From contig CANOLA010000019.1 in assembly GCA_947566705.1 (NCBI GenBank), positions 1-42,414 of the forward strand: a stretch of 42,414 bases of DNA, in the 5' to 3' direction. Positions 8,653-17,025 of the stretch are shown piece after piece (positions within the stretch are counted from its first letter, which is position 1; each line of letters starts with the position of its first letter). Below the pieces are notes generated by a model. That model searched no databases. It was not told the DNA's origin and saw only the letters and a list, made by a program, of their open reading frames with translations. The DNA comes from an uncultured Lachnospiraceae bacterium. GTDB lineage: Bacteria; Bacillota; Clostridia; Lachnospirales; Lachnospiraceae. The position numbers were made by a program, and so were the translations under genes.

Positions 8653-8702
8653 GTGATATCTCCTGTACAACACCCTTTTCGGGCACAATGAAATTTATTC
8701 TA

Positions 8703-8732
8703 ATTATAATTTATGCCATACACCCCTGTCAG
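8703..8732 (-). promoter_or_regulatory. internal promoter for CE17-manA-CE2
   Basis: Minus strand CTGACA (8727-8732), 18-base spacer, perfect TATAAT (8703-8708). It lies in the 156-base gap between the GH130_2 and CE17 genes, about 50 bases before the CE17 start. Confidence 0.7.
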
Positions 8733-8746
8733 GATGTATGACATAA
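8711..8746. promoter_or_regulatory. candidate operator: 12-bp inverted repeat over the -35
   Basis: TTATGCCATACA (8711-8722) and TGTATGACATAA (8735-8746) are inverted copies matching at 11 of 12 positions with a 12-base spacer. The spacer holds the -35 element and the left arm lies between -35 and -10, so a bound protein would block the promoter. The LacI- or AraC-type regulators in the locus are candidate binders (inference). Confidence 0.55.
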
Positions 8747-8760
8747 TGTAAAAGGGAGGT

Positions 8761-8790
8761 TTCCGGCACTGAATGTCTTCACTGCCGGAA
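8761..8790 (-). terminator. hairpin after GH130_2 gene (attenuator or stabiliser)
   Basis: TTCCGGCA (8761-8768) pairs perfectly with TGCCGGAA (8783-8790) around a 14-base loop. On the minus strand it begins 19 bases after the GH130_2 stop and is followed only by a short T run. It is therefore a leaky terminator or an mRNA 3'-end protector rather than a strong stop. Confidence 0.5.
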
Positions 8791-8808
8791 GTTTAAAAAA
8801 GAAACAAA

Positions 8809-9831
8809 TTATCTTCTGCCGATTTCGGTATCACTTACCGTCACGACACTGTTTGACTTAATGTAATCCACAATCTCATCCAGCTTTGTAAACGCAAGTC
8901 CCACATAGCTGTCTGCTGCTCCGTAGTAGATGGCAATTTTGCCGGACTCGCTGTCGTGGATGGTTGCGCATGGGAAGCATACATTCGGAACAAATCCGCG
9001 CTCCTCATACCATTCCTCTGGAGTAAGGAGGAAGTTCTGGCAGCGGTACTTCACGATGGACGGGTTGTCAATATCTAAAATTGCACCGCCAATGGAATAT
9101 ACATAACCGTTGCAGGTTCCTGTCACACCGTGGTAGAACAGAAGCCATCCTTCTGTTGTCTCAATCGGGGCTGCACCGCCGCCAATCTTTAAGGACTGCC
9201 ACCACTCATTTCCCTTGCCCATAACATGACGGTGTTTTCCCCAGTAAACCATGTCCGGACTCTCGCTTACGAAGATATCCCCGAACGGTGTATGTCCGCT
9301 GTCAGACGGACGGGAAAGCATCATGAAGTTTCCGTTAATCTTTCTTGGGAACAGCACTGCGTTCCGGTTAAACGGAAGGAACGGGTTCTCAATTCTTGTA
9401 AATGTCTTAAAATCAGTTGTTTTTGCCATACCGATGGCTGCGCCATAGAAATCCTGGCACCAGATAATGTAATAGGTGTCCTCCACCTTAACCAGTCTTG
9501 GGTCATATGCATAAACCGGCATAAATGACTCGCCGTTTTCGTCCACAAACGGAATCTTGTTCTCCTCAAAATCCCAGTGGATGGCATCCTTGCTTCTTCC
9601 AAGGTAAATGTACGGTACTCCGTTTACCTGCTCGCCACGGAATACTCCGATAAACTCCCCTTCATACGGAACGACTGCACTGTTGAAAATACGTGCAACC
9701 CCTTTTACCGGATTACGTCCGATGACCGGATTCTCCGTATATCTCCAGATCGGTGCATCCTTAATTCCTTCTGGTTTTTCCTGCCACGGTACATTTGGCA
9801 CCGGCGGTGTAAGCATTTTTAATTCACTCAT
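8809..9831 (-). CDS. GH130_2 beta-1,4-mannooligosaccharide phosphorylase
   Basis: A protein of 340 aa. It resembles GH130 subfamily 2 (mannooligosaccharide phosphorylases) more than the longer subfamily 1 enzyme next door. The catalytic Asp of GH130 is in VYAYDPRL (D110); RNAVLFPRK and GGGAAP match the phosphate- and sugar-binding blocks as I recall them. It would release mannose-1-phosphate from the non-reducing end of mannooligosaccharides, saving ATP. There is no signal peptide. AGGAGG precedes the ATG. A candidate promoter (9872-9900) lies in the 90-base gap from the upstream GH130_1 gene. Subfamily and substrate are by resemblance. Confidence 0.88.
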   Translation of the reverse strand: MSELKMLTPPVPNVPWQEKPEGIKDAPIWRYTENPVIGRNPVKGVARIFNSAVVPYEGEFIGVFRGEQVNGVPYIYLGRSKDAIHWDFEENKIPFVDENGESFMPVYAYDPRLVKVEDTYYIIWCQDFYGAAIGMAKTTDFKTFTRIENPFLPFNRNAVLFPRKINGNFMMLSRPSDSGHTPFGDIFVSESPDMVYWGKHRHVMGKGNEWWQSLKIGGGAAPIETTEGWLLFYHGVTGTCNGYVYSIGGAILDIDNPSIVKYRCQNFLLTPEEWYEERGFVPNVCFPCATIHDSESGKIAIYYGAADSYVGLAFTKLDEIVDYIKSNSVVTVSDTEIGRR

Positions 9832-9871
9832 AGTTATCCTCCTGACTATTTAATATTTTGTTATATCTGTT

Positions 9872-9900
9872 ATTATACCCGCTGCAATTTATGCATACAA
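9872..9900 (-). promoter_or_regulatory. possible internal promoter before GH130_2 gene
   Basis: Minus strand TTGTAT (9895-9900), 17-base spacer, TATAAT (9872-9877). The -10 is perfect, the -35 matches only its TTG. Confidence 0.45.
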
Positions 9901-9921
9901 GTAAATCCACCTAAAAACCGT

Positions 9922-11100
9922 CTATGACTGTGTTTTTAAATATTCCAGGTTTTTCTTGATTAATTCGCATCTCTGTGCCACGCATTCCACGCTTCTTCCC
10001 GGATCTTCTGGTGTGTTAAACACAAAATCCAGCAGACGGTCAATGGTTGTTGTAGCCACATGCATTCTGGTATCGCTGGATGCATAGTAAATGAATACTT
10101 CATTGTTTTCATTGACAACGGCACCGTTTGTGAATACGACGTTGGAAACATCACCGACGCGCTCCCATCCCCTTGGTCCGATCAGCATGCCGGACGGCTC
10201 TGCAATAACCTTTGACGGGTCTTTTAAATCAGTCGCAAACGCATAGATGACATAGCGCAGTCCTGCCGCGGTGTTACGTACACCGTGTGCAATGTGAATC
10301 CAGCCCTTCTCGGTCTTAATCGGGGTTGCCCCTGCACCGTTTTTTGCTTCTGTAATGGTGTGGTATTTCCGGATGCTTGTCATCTTTTCCTCATCGATTA
10401 CGGCATGTGTAATATCCTCGCACAGTCCGAAACCAATTCCGCCGCCGCTTCCTGTTTCAATGAAATCATCCATCGGACGGGTATAGAATGCGTACTTTCC
10501 GTCCACAAATTCCGGATGCAGGACAACATTTCTCTGCTGCGGGGAACGAAGGGTTGTCAGGTTTTCAAGTCTTTCCCAGGTCTTTAAATCCTTTGTACGG
10601 ACAATTCCTGCAGCAGCCACAGCCGCTGAAAGGTCATTTACGCTGGTATCCTTGCTTTCAGAGCAGAACACGCCGTAAATATATCCGTCCTCATGCTGGG
10701 TCAGACGCATGTCATAAACATTTGTTTCTTCCGGACATACGTCGTCAAGAAGAATCGGATAATCCCAGAAACGGAAATTGTCAATTCCGTTATCAGACTC
10801 TGCCACACCGAAAAAGGACTTTCTGTCATTTCCTTCAATACGTGCCACCAGGTAATATTTTCCATTCAGGTAAATTGCTCCGGAGTTCATGACAGCATTA
10901 ATACTGAGACGCTCCATGAAATACGGATTCGTTTCAGGATTTAAGTCATACCTCCAGGTCAGCGGAATCATATCCCTTGTAAGCACCGGATACTCATAGC
11001 GGTCATACACGCCATTGTAAAAATCACTTTTAACATTTTTACGGGAAAGCAGTTTTTCCAGCTTTTCTTTCTCTACATAATATCTCTCATGCATCATCAT
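9922..11100 (-). CDS. GH130_1 4-O-beta-mannosyl-glucose phosphorylase
   Basis: A protein of up to 392 aa, matching GH130_1 in length. Blocks [40 protein letters not shown] (catalytic D130), [20 protein letters not shown] and [16 protein letters not shown] are very close to the Bacteroides mannosylglucose phosphorylase as I recall it. It converts mannosylglucose and phosphate to mannose-1-phosphate and glucose (EC 2.4.1.281). Three ATG codons occur in tandem; the third (11092-11094) has the best distance (8 bases) to AGGAGG, while the first overlaps the TGA of the epimerase gene by 4 bases. The overlap with the gene making its substrate implies translational coupling. Confidence 0.93.
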   Translation of the reverse strand: MMMHERYYVEKEKLEKLLSRKNVKSDFYNGVYDRYEYPVLTRDMIPLTWRYDLNPETNPYFMERLSINAVMNSGAIYLNGKYYLVARIEGNDRKSFFGVAESDNGIDNFRFWDYPILLDDVCPEETNVYDMRLTQHEDGYIYGVFCSESKDTSVNDLSAAVAAAGIVRTKDLKTWERLENLTTLRSPQQRNVVLHPEFVDGKYAFYTRPMDDFIETGSGGGIGFGLCEDITHAVIDEEKMTSIRKYHTITEAKNGAGATPIKTEKGWIHIAHGVRNTAAGLRYVIYAFATDLKDPSKVIAEPSGMLIGPRGWERVGDVSNVVFTNGAVVNENNEVFIYYASSDTRMHVATTTIDRLLDFVFNTPEDPGRSVECVAQRCELIKKNLEYLKTQS

Positions 11101-12263
11101 AACCTCCTTATCACTTCAAAACACATTCTTCCATTATGGTACGGGCATTTCCATGGTTCCACAATCGGTTTGCCTTCTACCGGCGTCCCGTCCTGCCGTA
11201 ACAGCCAGAACCACTCGGAACCTTCCCTTTTATCAATCAGGTAATCCTTAATAAACTGCCAGACAGACTCTGCTGCCTGCATGTAATCTGTGCGGGTTCT
11301 GTCGTGCTCATATCCGTTGATAAAACCAACGACTGTCTCTGCCTGTACCCACCAGACCCTGTTACTGTCCACGACGCCTTTTTCACATTCATTCGCAAGG
11401 GAATGTCCGTCAAAGGCCGTCTCATATATATTCTGTGTCAGTATTTTTGTAATCGCGGTCATTTTCGTCCGGTAGTTTTCATCTCCCAGAACATCAACCC
11501 CGCGGTCAATCAGCCATGCAGTCTCAATATCATGTCCGTAAGAATGCAGGTCGATAATACTGTTGTAGTCCTTGTCAAAAAATACTTCCTGGCGTTTCCT
11601 ATCCGGATTAAATACTTTATCCGCAAATACATCCATAATCCATTTCAGTCTTTCTTTTACTTCATCATCAGGCGCCACACGGTACAGCTCTGTATACGCC
11701 TCAAATACATGAAGAAGTGTGTTCATGGTCTTTTCCGCCAGAACTCCGTTTTCGGACAGCTTTTCATTTGATTCCGGTTTAAAATCCCTGGTAAACGCCT
11801 CCAGATATCCCTGTTCATCCATACACTGTTTTTCAATCAGATGAAACAGCTCCTTTGCAAGTTCAAGCGCCTCGCTCTTGCCGGATGCTTCATAATAAGA
11901 TGAGAGTGCATAAATGCAAAACGCCTGATTATAAGTATGTTTTGTGGTATCCTTTGGAGTCCCGTCATAATTCATGGACCAGTAAATACCGCCGTTTTCG
12001 GAATCCACACAGTGTTCTTTCAAAAATTCATAACCATGGTCAGCTTCTGCCAGCAGGCTTTCATCCTTAAGCAGTGTGTAAGCATTGGAAAAAAACCATA
12101 GGATTCTGCTGTTTAATATGCAGCCCTTTTCCGCTTTTTTGTCAACTTTCAGATCATAGTCCATGTATCCGTAATATCCGCCGAATTCATCGTCCCTTAA
12201 ACGCTTCCAGAACGGAATCACCGTGGATACAAGATGTTCCCTTATTTCATCTTTTATACTCAT
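11097..12263 (-). CDS. AGE-family cellobiose/mannobiose 2-epimerase
   Basis: A protein of 388 aa with an alpha/alpha-barrel sequence pattern. Catalytic and structural histidines are in [12 protein letters not shown] (H185), [12 protein letters not shown] (H244) and CPYHNGRM (H376), as in Ruminococcus cellobiose 2-epimerase. It epimerises the reducing-end sugar, turning mannobiose into mannosylglucose, the substrate of the phosphorylase encoded immediately downstream. There is no signal peptide. It lies between the permease genes and the phosphorylase genes and is separated from the permeases by two strong hairpins (12287-12350). Confidence 0.92.
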   Translation of the reverse strand: MSIKDEIREHLVSTVIPFWKRLRDDEFGGYYGYMDYDLKVDKKAEKGCILNSRILWFFSNAYTLLKDESLLAEADHGYEFLKEHCVDSENGGIYWSMNYDGTPKDTTKHTYNQAFCIYALSSYYEASGKSEALELAKELFHLIEKQCMDEQGYLEAFTRDFKPESNEKLSENGVLAEKTMNTLLHVFEAYTELYRVAPDDEVKERLKWIMDVFADKVFNPDRKRQEVFFDKDYNSIIDLHSYGHDIETAWLIDRGVDVLGDENYRTKMTAITKILTQNIYETAFDGHSLANECEKGVVDSNRVWWVQAETVVGFINGYEHDRTRTDYMQAAESVWQFIKDYLIDKREGSEWFWLLRQDGTPVEGKPIVEPWKCPYHNGRMCFEVIRRL

Positions 12264-12286
12264 TTTCTGTCCCCCTGTTTATTTAT

Positions 12287-12350
12287 GCAGACCGCATGCC
12301 GGATTTCCCGGCATAATACGGTCTGCGTAGCCATATTCCGGTGAATATGG
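12287..12350 (-). terminator. tandem intercistronic hairpins between permease and epimerase genes
   Basis: On the minus strand CCATATTC/GAATATGG (12331-12350) comes first. A longer hairpin follows with outer arms GCAGACCG/CGGTCTGC (12287-12294, 12319-12326) and inner arms ATGCCGG/CCGGCAT. No T tract follows, so these look like RNA processing or stability elements separating transporter and enzyme messages. Confidence 0.55.
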
Positions 12351-12355
12351 TAGTA

Positions 12356-13222
12356 TTATCCCTTAACTGCTCCTGCCGTAATACCGCTGTAAATCTGTTT
12401 CTGGCACAGGATAAATACAATCAGTGCCGGAAGGAGAGATATGATAACGCCTGCACAGATTAAGTTGTACTGGCTTCCCATCGGTCCCACGAAGGTGTAG
12501 AGGGAAATTGCCATTGTACGGATTTCTTTTCTCTGCAGATACAGCTGTGCTGCATAGTACTCATTGTAAACGCCCACACCCTTTAAGATACAGGATGTAA
12601 CGATTGCCGGACGAAGGAGCGGAAGGATAATCTTCCAGTAAATGGTCCAGTAAGAAGCGCCATCCACGATTGCCGACTCATCGAGCGAGTTTGAAATATT
12701 TTCCATAAACTGTATATAGATGTATATTGATATAACATCCGTACCACAGCTCATGATGATGTAACCGTATAAGTTATTGACAAATCCAAAGAAACTCATG
12801 ATATTGAACACGGTAACCTGCATTGCTACTGCCGGAAGCAGGGAAGCAATAAGAAACATACTTCTAATCAGCCCATTGCCCGGAAATTTAAAACGATCCA
12901 GTACATAGGCAAGCTGTGTTCCGATAATCATGGATACAAGCAGCACACAAATCATGACGATTACGGAGTTAATGAATGCGCGCCCCATGTTTGCCGTTGT
13001 AAACGCGGTTACAAAGTTATCAAAGTTCAAAAAGCTCTTAGGCAGTGTCATAACACTGGTTGCCTGATATTCTTCTTTTGATTTAAATGCCGTAATGACG
13101 CAGGTGATAATCGGTACTACAGCCACAAGGGAGAAGAAAACCAGAATTACGTATTTTAACACATTCCAGATAATAGCACCTACGGAAACTGTCCGTCCGG
13201 ATTTTGTTGTCATTGTACTCAT
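12356..13222 (-). CDS. mannooligosaccharide ABC transporter permease, MalG type
   Basis: A protein of 288 aa with six membrane segments and the inner-membrane EAA-type loop DGASYWTIYWKIILP near residue 185, which contacts the ATPase. It is a CUT1 family carbohydrate permease. It begins one base after the TAA of the MalF-type gene and is preceded by GGGAGG. With that permease and the binding protein it forms the importer. The ATPase is not encoded here and is presumably a shared MsmK-type protein elsewhere, as is usual for CUT1 systems in this group. Confidence 0.93.
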   Translation of the reverse strand: MSTMTTKSGRTVSVGAIIWNVLKYVILVFFSLVAVVPIITCVITAFKSKEEYQATSVMTLPKSFLNFDNFVTAFTTANMGRAFINSVIVMICVLLVSMIIGTQLAYVLDRFKFPGNGLIRSMFLIASLLPAVAMQVTVFNIMSFFGFVNNLYGYIIMSCGTDVISIYIYIQFMENISNSLDESAIVDGASYWTIYWKIILPLLRPAIVTSCILKGVGVYNEYYAAQLYLQRKEIRTMAISLYTFVGPMGSQYNLICAGVIISLLPALIVFILCQKQIYSGITAGAVKG

Positions 13223-13223
13223 C

Positions 13224-14240
13224 TTAGTTTCCTCCCTTCTGGGCTTTCTGTGCCACTTTTTCTGCTTTCAGGCGCGCCCTCTTTGCACTGTAGGATTCAT
13301 CCTCTGATTCCGCATCACGGAATACATACTTGAAGAACAGCTGCTGCAGTCCCGCGCAGACCAGAATAATTACAAGAAGCACGACTGCCATCGCGCAGGC
13401 AAGACCAACCTTCTGTGAGGTATGTGCAATACGGTTCATAATTACGAAGTAAGTACCTGTACCGTTACCACCGTTTGTAATAACGAATGGCGGCTCGAAT
13501 GCACTCAGGGAACCTGTAATAGAAAGAATAATATTCAAAGTTACAATTGTCTTAATACTTGGCAGAATAATATGTTTAAACTGCTGCAGCTTATTGGCTC
13601 CATCCAAATCCGCTGCTTCGTAAAGCTCGGCATCAACCGACATGATTGCACCGATAAACAGTACCATCATCTGTCCCATGTACCGCCAGACTGACGTCGC
13701 CACCAGCGACCAGTTATTTATTCTTGTATCCTTTAACCAGTACGGAAGACTATCGGGGTTAAATCCACACCAGCTTAAAATGGTATCAAACACAAACCCT
13801 CTTGTGTAGAAGAATTTGAAAATAAAACCGATTGCGATACCACTAATCAGGTAAGGGAAGAACATAAATCCTTTAAAGATATTACCGCCCTTTACCTTAA
13901 AACTTAAGATGGTTGCCAAAAACAGTGCCAGCACAAGCTGGATCAATGCGCCTGCAATGTAGTACAAACTCAGCTTCAGTGCTCCAAAACAGTCGCTGCG
14001 GCTGAATACGTCGGAATAATTCCTCAGACCTACAAATTGTCTCTTGTCTACCGGAGTCGTATACTTCATCCTATAGAAACTGAACTGTACCATTTTACCA
14101 AACGGCACGTAAGTAAAAATCAGAAGAAGCAGCAACGGAATAATTGTAAATCCGACACAAATCAAAACCTGCTGACCTTTTCTGCTTCTAATCCATTTAG
14201 AAAAATTAAATGGTTTTTTTTCCTTAACAGCAGTCGTCAT
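13224..14240 (-). CDS. mannooligosaccharide ABC transporter permease, MalF type
   Basis: A protein of 338 aa with six membrane segments. The first begins near residue 25 after a basic N-terminus, and a Lys/Ala-rich cytoplasmic tail ends the protein. The EAA motif EAADLDGANKLQQFKHIILP is present. GGAGG precedes the ATG. It pairs with the MalG-type gene directly downstream. A perfect 12-bp hairpin separates it from the binding protein gene upstream, which probably lets the binding protein be made in excess. Confidence 0.93.
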   Translation of the reverse strand: MTTAVKEKKPFNFSKWIRSRKGQQVLICVGFTIIPLLLLLIFTYVPFGKMVQFSFYRMKYTTPVDKRQFVGLRNYSDVFSRSDCFGALKLSLYYIAGALIQLVLALFLATILSFKVKGGNIFKGFMFFPYLISGIAIGFIFKFFYTRGFVFDTILSWCGFNPDSLPYWLKDTRINNWSLVATSVWRYMGQMMVLFIGAIMSVDAELYEAADLDGANKLQQFKHIILPSIKTIVTLNIILSITGSLSAFEPPFVITNGGNGTGTYFVIMNRIAHTSQKVGLACAMAVVLLVIILVCAGLQQLFFKYVFRDAESEDESYSAKRARLKAEKVAQKAQKGGN

Positions 14241-14268
14241 AACGCTTTCCTCCCCCTTTTTTAAGATT

Positions 14269-14304
14269 ATGAGCCAGAAGATTTGTTTTTTACTTCTGGC
14301 TCAT
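14269..14304 (-). terminator. 12-bp perfect hairpin between binding protein and permease genes
   Basis: ATGAGCCAGAAG (14269-14280) pairs perfectly with CTTCTGGCTCAT (14293-14304) around a 12-base loop. On the minus strand it follows the binding protein gene and is not followed by a T tract. It probably stabilises the upstream message or acts as a partial terminator. Confidence 0.6.
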
Positions 14305-14347
14305 ATTGTGAAAGTCTATATACTATTTGTTTCCGCAAAGACCGTAT

Positions 14348-15772
14348 TTATTCCTCAGTTACTTCAACGCCCTCTGCTTCCTGTGCGTCAGCCCATTTCT
14401 GGTTCCAGTCAGCCACAATATCATCATAGCTTTCACTGCCTGTTGCTGCTGCCTCAATAATACGCTGCAGTCTTACACCGTCAGCATCCTGATTGATATT
14501 AACCTCAGATGTGCTGTTTACAAGGTTCAGTAAATCTTCCTCGCCAGAGATAGCCGGCTCATCCTGCAGAAGCTCAACACCGTCAAAGGAAAGCTGTGTA
14601 TCACCGCCCTTAACTACAGGAAGTGAGTACTCATTATAAGCAAATCCTGATCTCTCAACTAACCATTTCAAGAAAATGATAGCTGCCTGAGTCTTGTCGT
14701 CGTCCAGATTTGTGTTAATACCCCAGTTATAGTCTGCACCTGCTGCTGCATACTGCTTGCCATCAACTGTGATAGGGAATGCCATGTATCCGATGTCTGC
14801 GCCATTTTCACCAGCGCCAATCATCTGCGGCAGTGCCCATGAACCAAGTACCATACATCCGATTTCACCATTATTGATAGCCGGCTTAGAACCTTCCCAG
14901 TCAGTTGTGGTATAGTCGTCTTCTGTCAGTCCTTCTTTTACTGCATCATACAGAATCTTGTATACTGCATATGCATGTGTGTCATCACCGTAATCCTTAA
15001 ACGGATCCTTTGTGTGTACCAGCTTCTGGTTTAAGTACTGTGTATCACCTGTTGCACTGAGTCCGATGTATGGATCCCACTGTCCGCTTAATGCCCAGCC
15101 TGCTGCGTAGTTTGTGTACAGAGGTGTTGCATCTGTCTTTTCCTTAATCGCCTTTAAGACCTCCAGAAACTCTGCCGGAGTCTTAGGCATTTCTGTGATT
15201 CCTGCCTGCTCAAATACCTTCTTATTGTATACAATACCATTTGCATTTGCACAGCTTGGAATACCATATACTTCGTTGTCATACATCTTCCCGTCCAGAT
15301 AGTTCAGGCTCTGTGAAAGTGTATCATAGCTTCCAAGGCTTCTGAAGTAGGTTGACAAGTCCGCCATGTCCACATTCGGGATGCAAACAACTTCGTCATA
15401 CTCACCAGACTGTAAGTAAGTAGAAACGCTTGCCTCATAATCTGTAATTGTGTTGACATTTACCTTGATGTTCGGATACAGCTTGTTGAAATCAGCAATA
15501 TACTCGTTCCACTTCTTGCCTGAGTAGTTCTTATCCTCTAAGTCTGTACGCTGGTTGGAAAAACTAATCTCAGCTGTCAGGTCTTTGCAGTCTTTGTCCA
15601 GGTCCAGATCTGCGTACTCAATGATTCCGCTGTCTGACACCTCGCTGCTGTCACCTCCCTGGGTGTTTGCTGATGGCTTGTCGCCATTGCCATCATCTTT
15701 GTTTCCACATGCTGCAAGTGATGCTGCCATCACTCCTGCCATTGCAAGAGCTGCTACTCTTCTCAGTTTCAT
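14348..15772 (-). CDS. mannooligosaccharide-binding lipoprotein (ABC solute-binding protein, family 1)
   Basis: A protein of 474 aa. The N-terminus is a lipoprotein signal (basic MKLRR, hydrophobic core, LAAC) with C22 as the lipidated residue. A Gly/Asp/Ser-rich linker leads into an extracellular solute-binding domain with typical blocks (YNKKVFEQAGITEMPKTPAE, then GWALSG, and a GEIGCMVLGSWA block). It would capture mannooligosaccharides outside the cell for the two permeases downstream; specificity is inferred from the locus. AAGGAGG precedes the ATG. It is the first gene of the main minus-strand block and sits opposite AraC. Its presumed promoter carries an inverted repeat at 15807-15837. 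Confidence 0.93.
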   Translation of the reverse strand: MKLRRVAALAMAGVMAASLAACGNKDDGNGDKPSANTQGGDSSEVSDSGIIEYADLDLDKDCKDLTAEISFSNQRTDLEDKNYSGKKWNEYIADFNKLYPNIKVNVNTITDYEASVSTYLQSGEYDEVVCIPNVDMADLSTYFRSLGSYDTLSQSLNYLDGKMYDNEVYGIPSCANANGIVYNKKVFEQAGITEMPKTPAEFLEVLKAIKEKTDATPLYTNYAAGWALSGQWDPYIGLSATGDTQYLNQKLVHTKDPFKDYGDDTHAYAVYKILYDAVKEGLTEDDYTTTDWEGSKPAINNGEIGCMVLGSWALPQMIGAGENGADIGYMAFPITVDGKQYAAAGADYNWGINTNLDDDKTQAAIIFLKWLVERSGFAYNEYSLPVVKGGDTQLSFDGVELLQDEPAISGEEDLLNLVNSTSEVNINQDADGVRLQRIIEAAATGSESYDDIVADWNQKWADAQEAEGVEVTEE

Positions 15773-15806
15773 ATTCGTTTCCTCCTTAAACTTGTATCGC
15801 TTTCTT

Positions 15807-15837
15807 TAAGCTAATTTAAGTATACAACTTTAGCTTA
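15807..15837 (-). promoter_or_regulatory. presumed promoter/operator of the binding protein operon
   Basis: TAAGCTAA (15807-15814) and TTAGCTTA (15830-15837) are perfect inverted copies with a 15-base spacer. The candidate minus-strand -10, TATACT (15819-15824), sits in the middle. No good -35 is seen, suggesting that an activator is needed or that the repeat is a repressor site over the -10. In the 305-base gap 15773-16077, the stretch 15838-16000 is AT-rich and shows nothing else I can support. Confidence 0.5.
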
Positions 15838-16000
15838 TTTTTACATCACTTTTTCTTGTTATTAATCATTGTTTATTGCATAAAGCGTCACTTTCCCCAC
15901 TTTTCACAATTTTTATACCCTTCTTTTAGTCATTTTATACATAACATTTTTTATATTACTTAATTAATGCCATTTTTTTAACGAAAAATACAGAAAATAC

Positions 16001-16029
16001 TTGTTTTCGCGATTTACTTACAATAGAAT
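16001..16029 (+). promoter_or_regulatory. promoter of AraC-family gene
   Basis: TTGTTT (16001-16006), 17-base spacer, TAGAAT (16024-16029), about 48 bases before the AraC start. The spacer contains the palindrome TCGCGA. Confidence 0.5.
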
Positions 16030-16077
16030 AAAAGAAAAGAACTATAAACCTTGTGATTAGTTACGGAGGATAAATTT

Positions 16078-17025
16078 ATGCTGATGCAGGATTATGTAAC
16101 TTTAACGCTGACATCCGGACATATCGGAAAAGAAACGCTGGCAGAAAACAAAGACCGGTTCCGAAGCTATGCCTACTCTGATGACATGGACAGCGACTGT
16201 TTCATCCACCTGCTTATGACCGGCTCGTTTTTTTTCACTTCTCCCTGTTCATTTACCATTGAGACGGTAAACAGCTGGCAGTTTCTGTATGTATATGAAG
16301 GAAGCTTTACGGTTTCCTGCGGCGGCAGGACTTTTGAGGGCAGACCCGGGCACCTGCTCTTTCTCTCTCCATGCGACAGACTGGATTACCGGATTAAATC
16401 AGCCCGCTGCCGTTTTTTCCAGGCAGGACTGCAGGGGGCGGCATTACATACATACTGGAAGCAGCTTTCGGAGGATATCATCTATACACCGGCAAATTCC
16501 GGCGCTTCCTGCCTGTCCGGCTGCATGGGGCATCTGCTGCACCACATTCCTTACGAATCAGAAGCTGATACCCTGATGTATTCCAAGTGGATTAATGATA
16601 TGTTTACTGAGCTGTGCGTGTACAAAGCAGATTCCACACGTCTGCATGAACAGATTCCTTCTTATATTATTGAAATGAAAGAACTGTTTGACAATGACTA
16701 TCAGGAACCCTGGCGGCTGGAACAGCTGGAACAACAGTTTGACAAAAGCCGCTACCGCCTGTGCCGCGAATTTACCCGGCATTTCGGCATGTCACCCATC
16801 CAGTACTTAAACCACCGGCGCATGGAAGCAGCAAAGGAGCTTTTACTGTCCACCTCCATGTCCGTTCACGAAATAGGCTCCATGGTCGGTATTGACAATA
16901 CCAACCATTTTATCAATCTGTTCAAAAAAGCAACAGGAGCCACCCCGCTTGCATTCAAGCAGGAGGCCCCTGTCGCTATCTCGGAACTGCACTATCCTTT
17001 TGCACCAGATGTCCGCCAACCGTGA
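16078..17025 (+). CDS. AraC-family transcriptional regulator
   Basis: A protein of 315 aa. The N-terminal half is a cupin-like effector domain (YVYEGSFTVSCGGRTFEG, then GHLLFLSP). The C-terminal ~100 residues hold two helix-turn-helix motifs, including RYRLCREFTRHFGMSPIQYL and VHEIGSMVGIDNTNHFINLF. GGAGG lies 8 bases before the ATG. It is transcribed away from the binding protein operon and is the likely activator of it. The last ~20 residues extend beyond the usual AraC end and overlap the 3' end of the convergent LacI gene by 50 bases. Confidence 0.92.
   Translation: MLMQDYVTLTLTSGHIGKETLAENKDRFRSYAYSDDMDSDCFIHLLMTGSFFFTSPCSFTIETVNSWQFLYVYEGSFTVSCGGRTFEGRPGHLLFLSPCDRLDYRIKSARCRFFQAGLQGAALHTYWKQLSEDIIYTPANSGASCLSGCMGHLLHHIPYESEADTLMYSKWINDMFTELCVYKADSTRLHEQIPSYIIEMKELFDNDYQEPWRLEQLEQQFDKSRYRLCREFTRHFGMSPIQYLNHRRMEAAKELLLSTSMSVHEIGSMVGIDNTNHFINLFKKATGATPLAFKQEAPVAISELHYPFAPDVRQP

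Noticed and set aside
15860-15900. Possible CcpA cre site near the binding protein promoter
   Set aside because: Sequence around GCATAAAGCGTCAC misses key consensus positions, including the 5' TG spacing.
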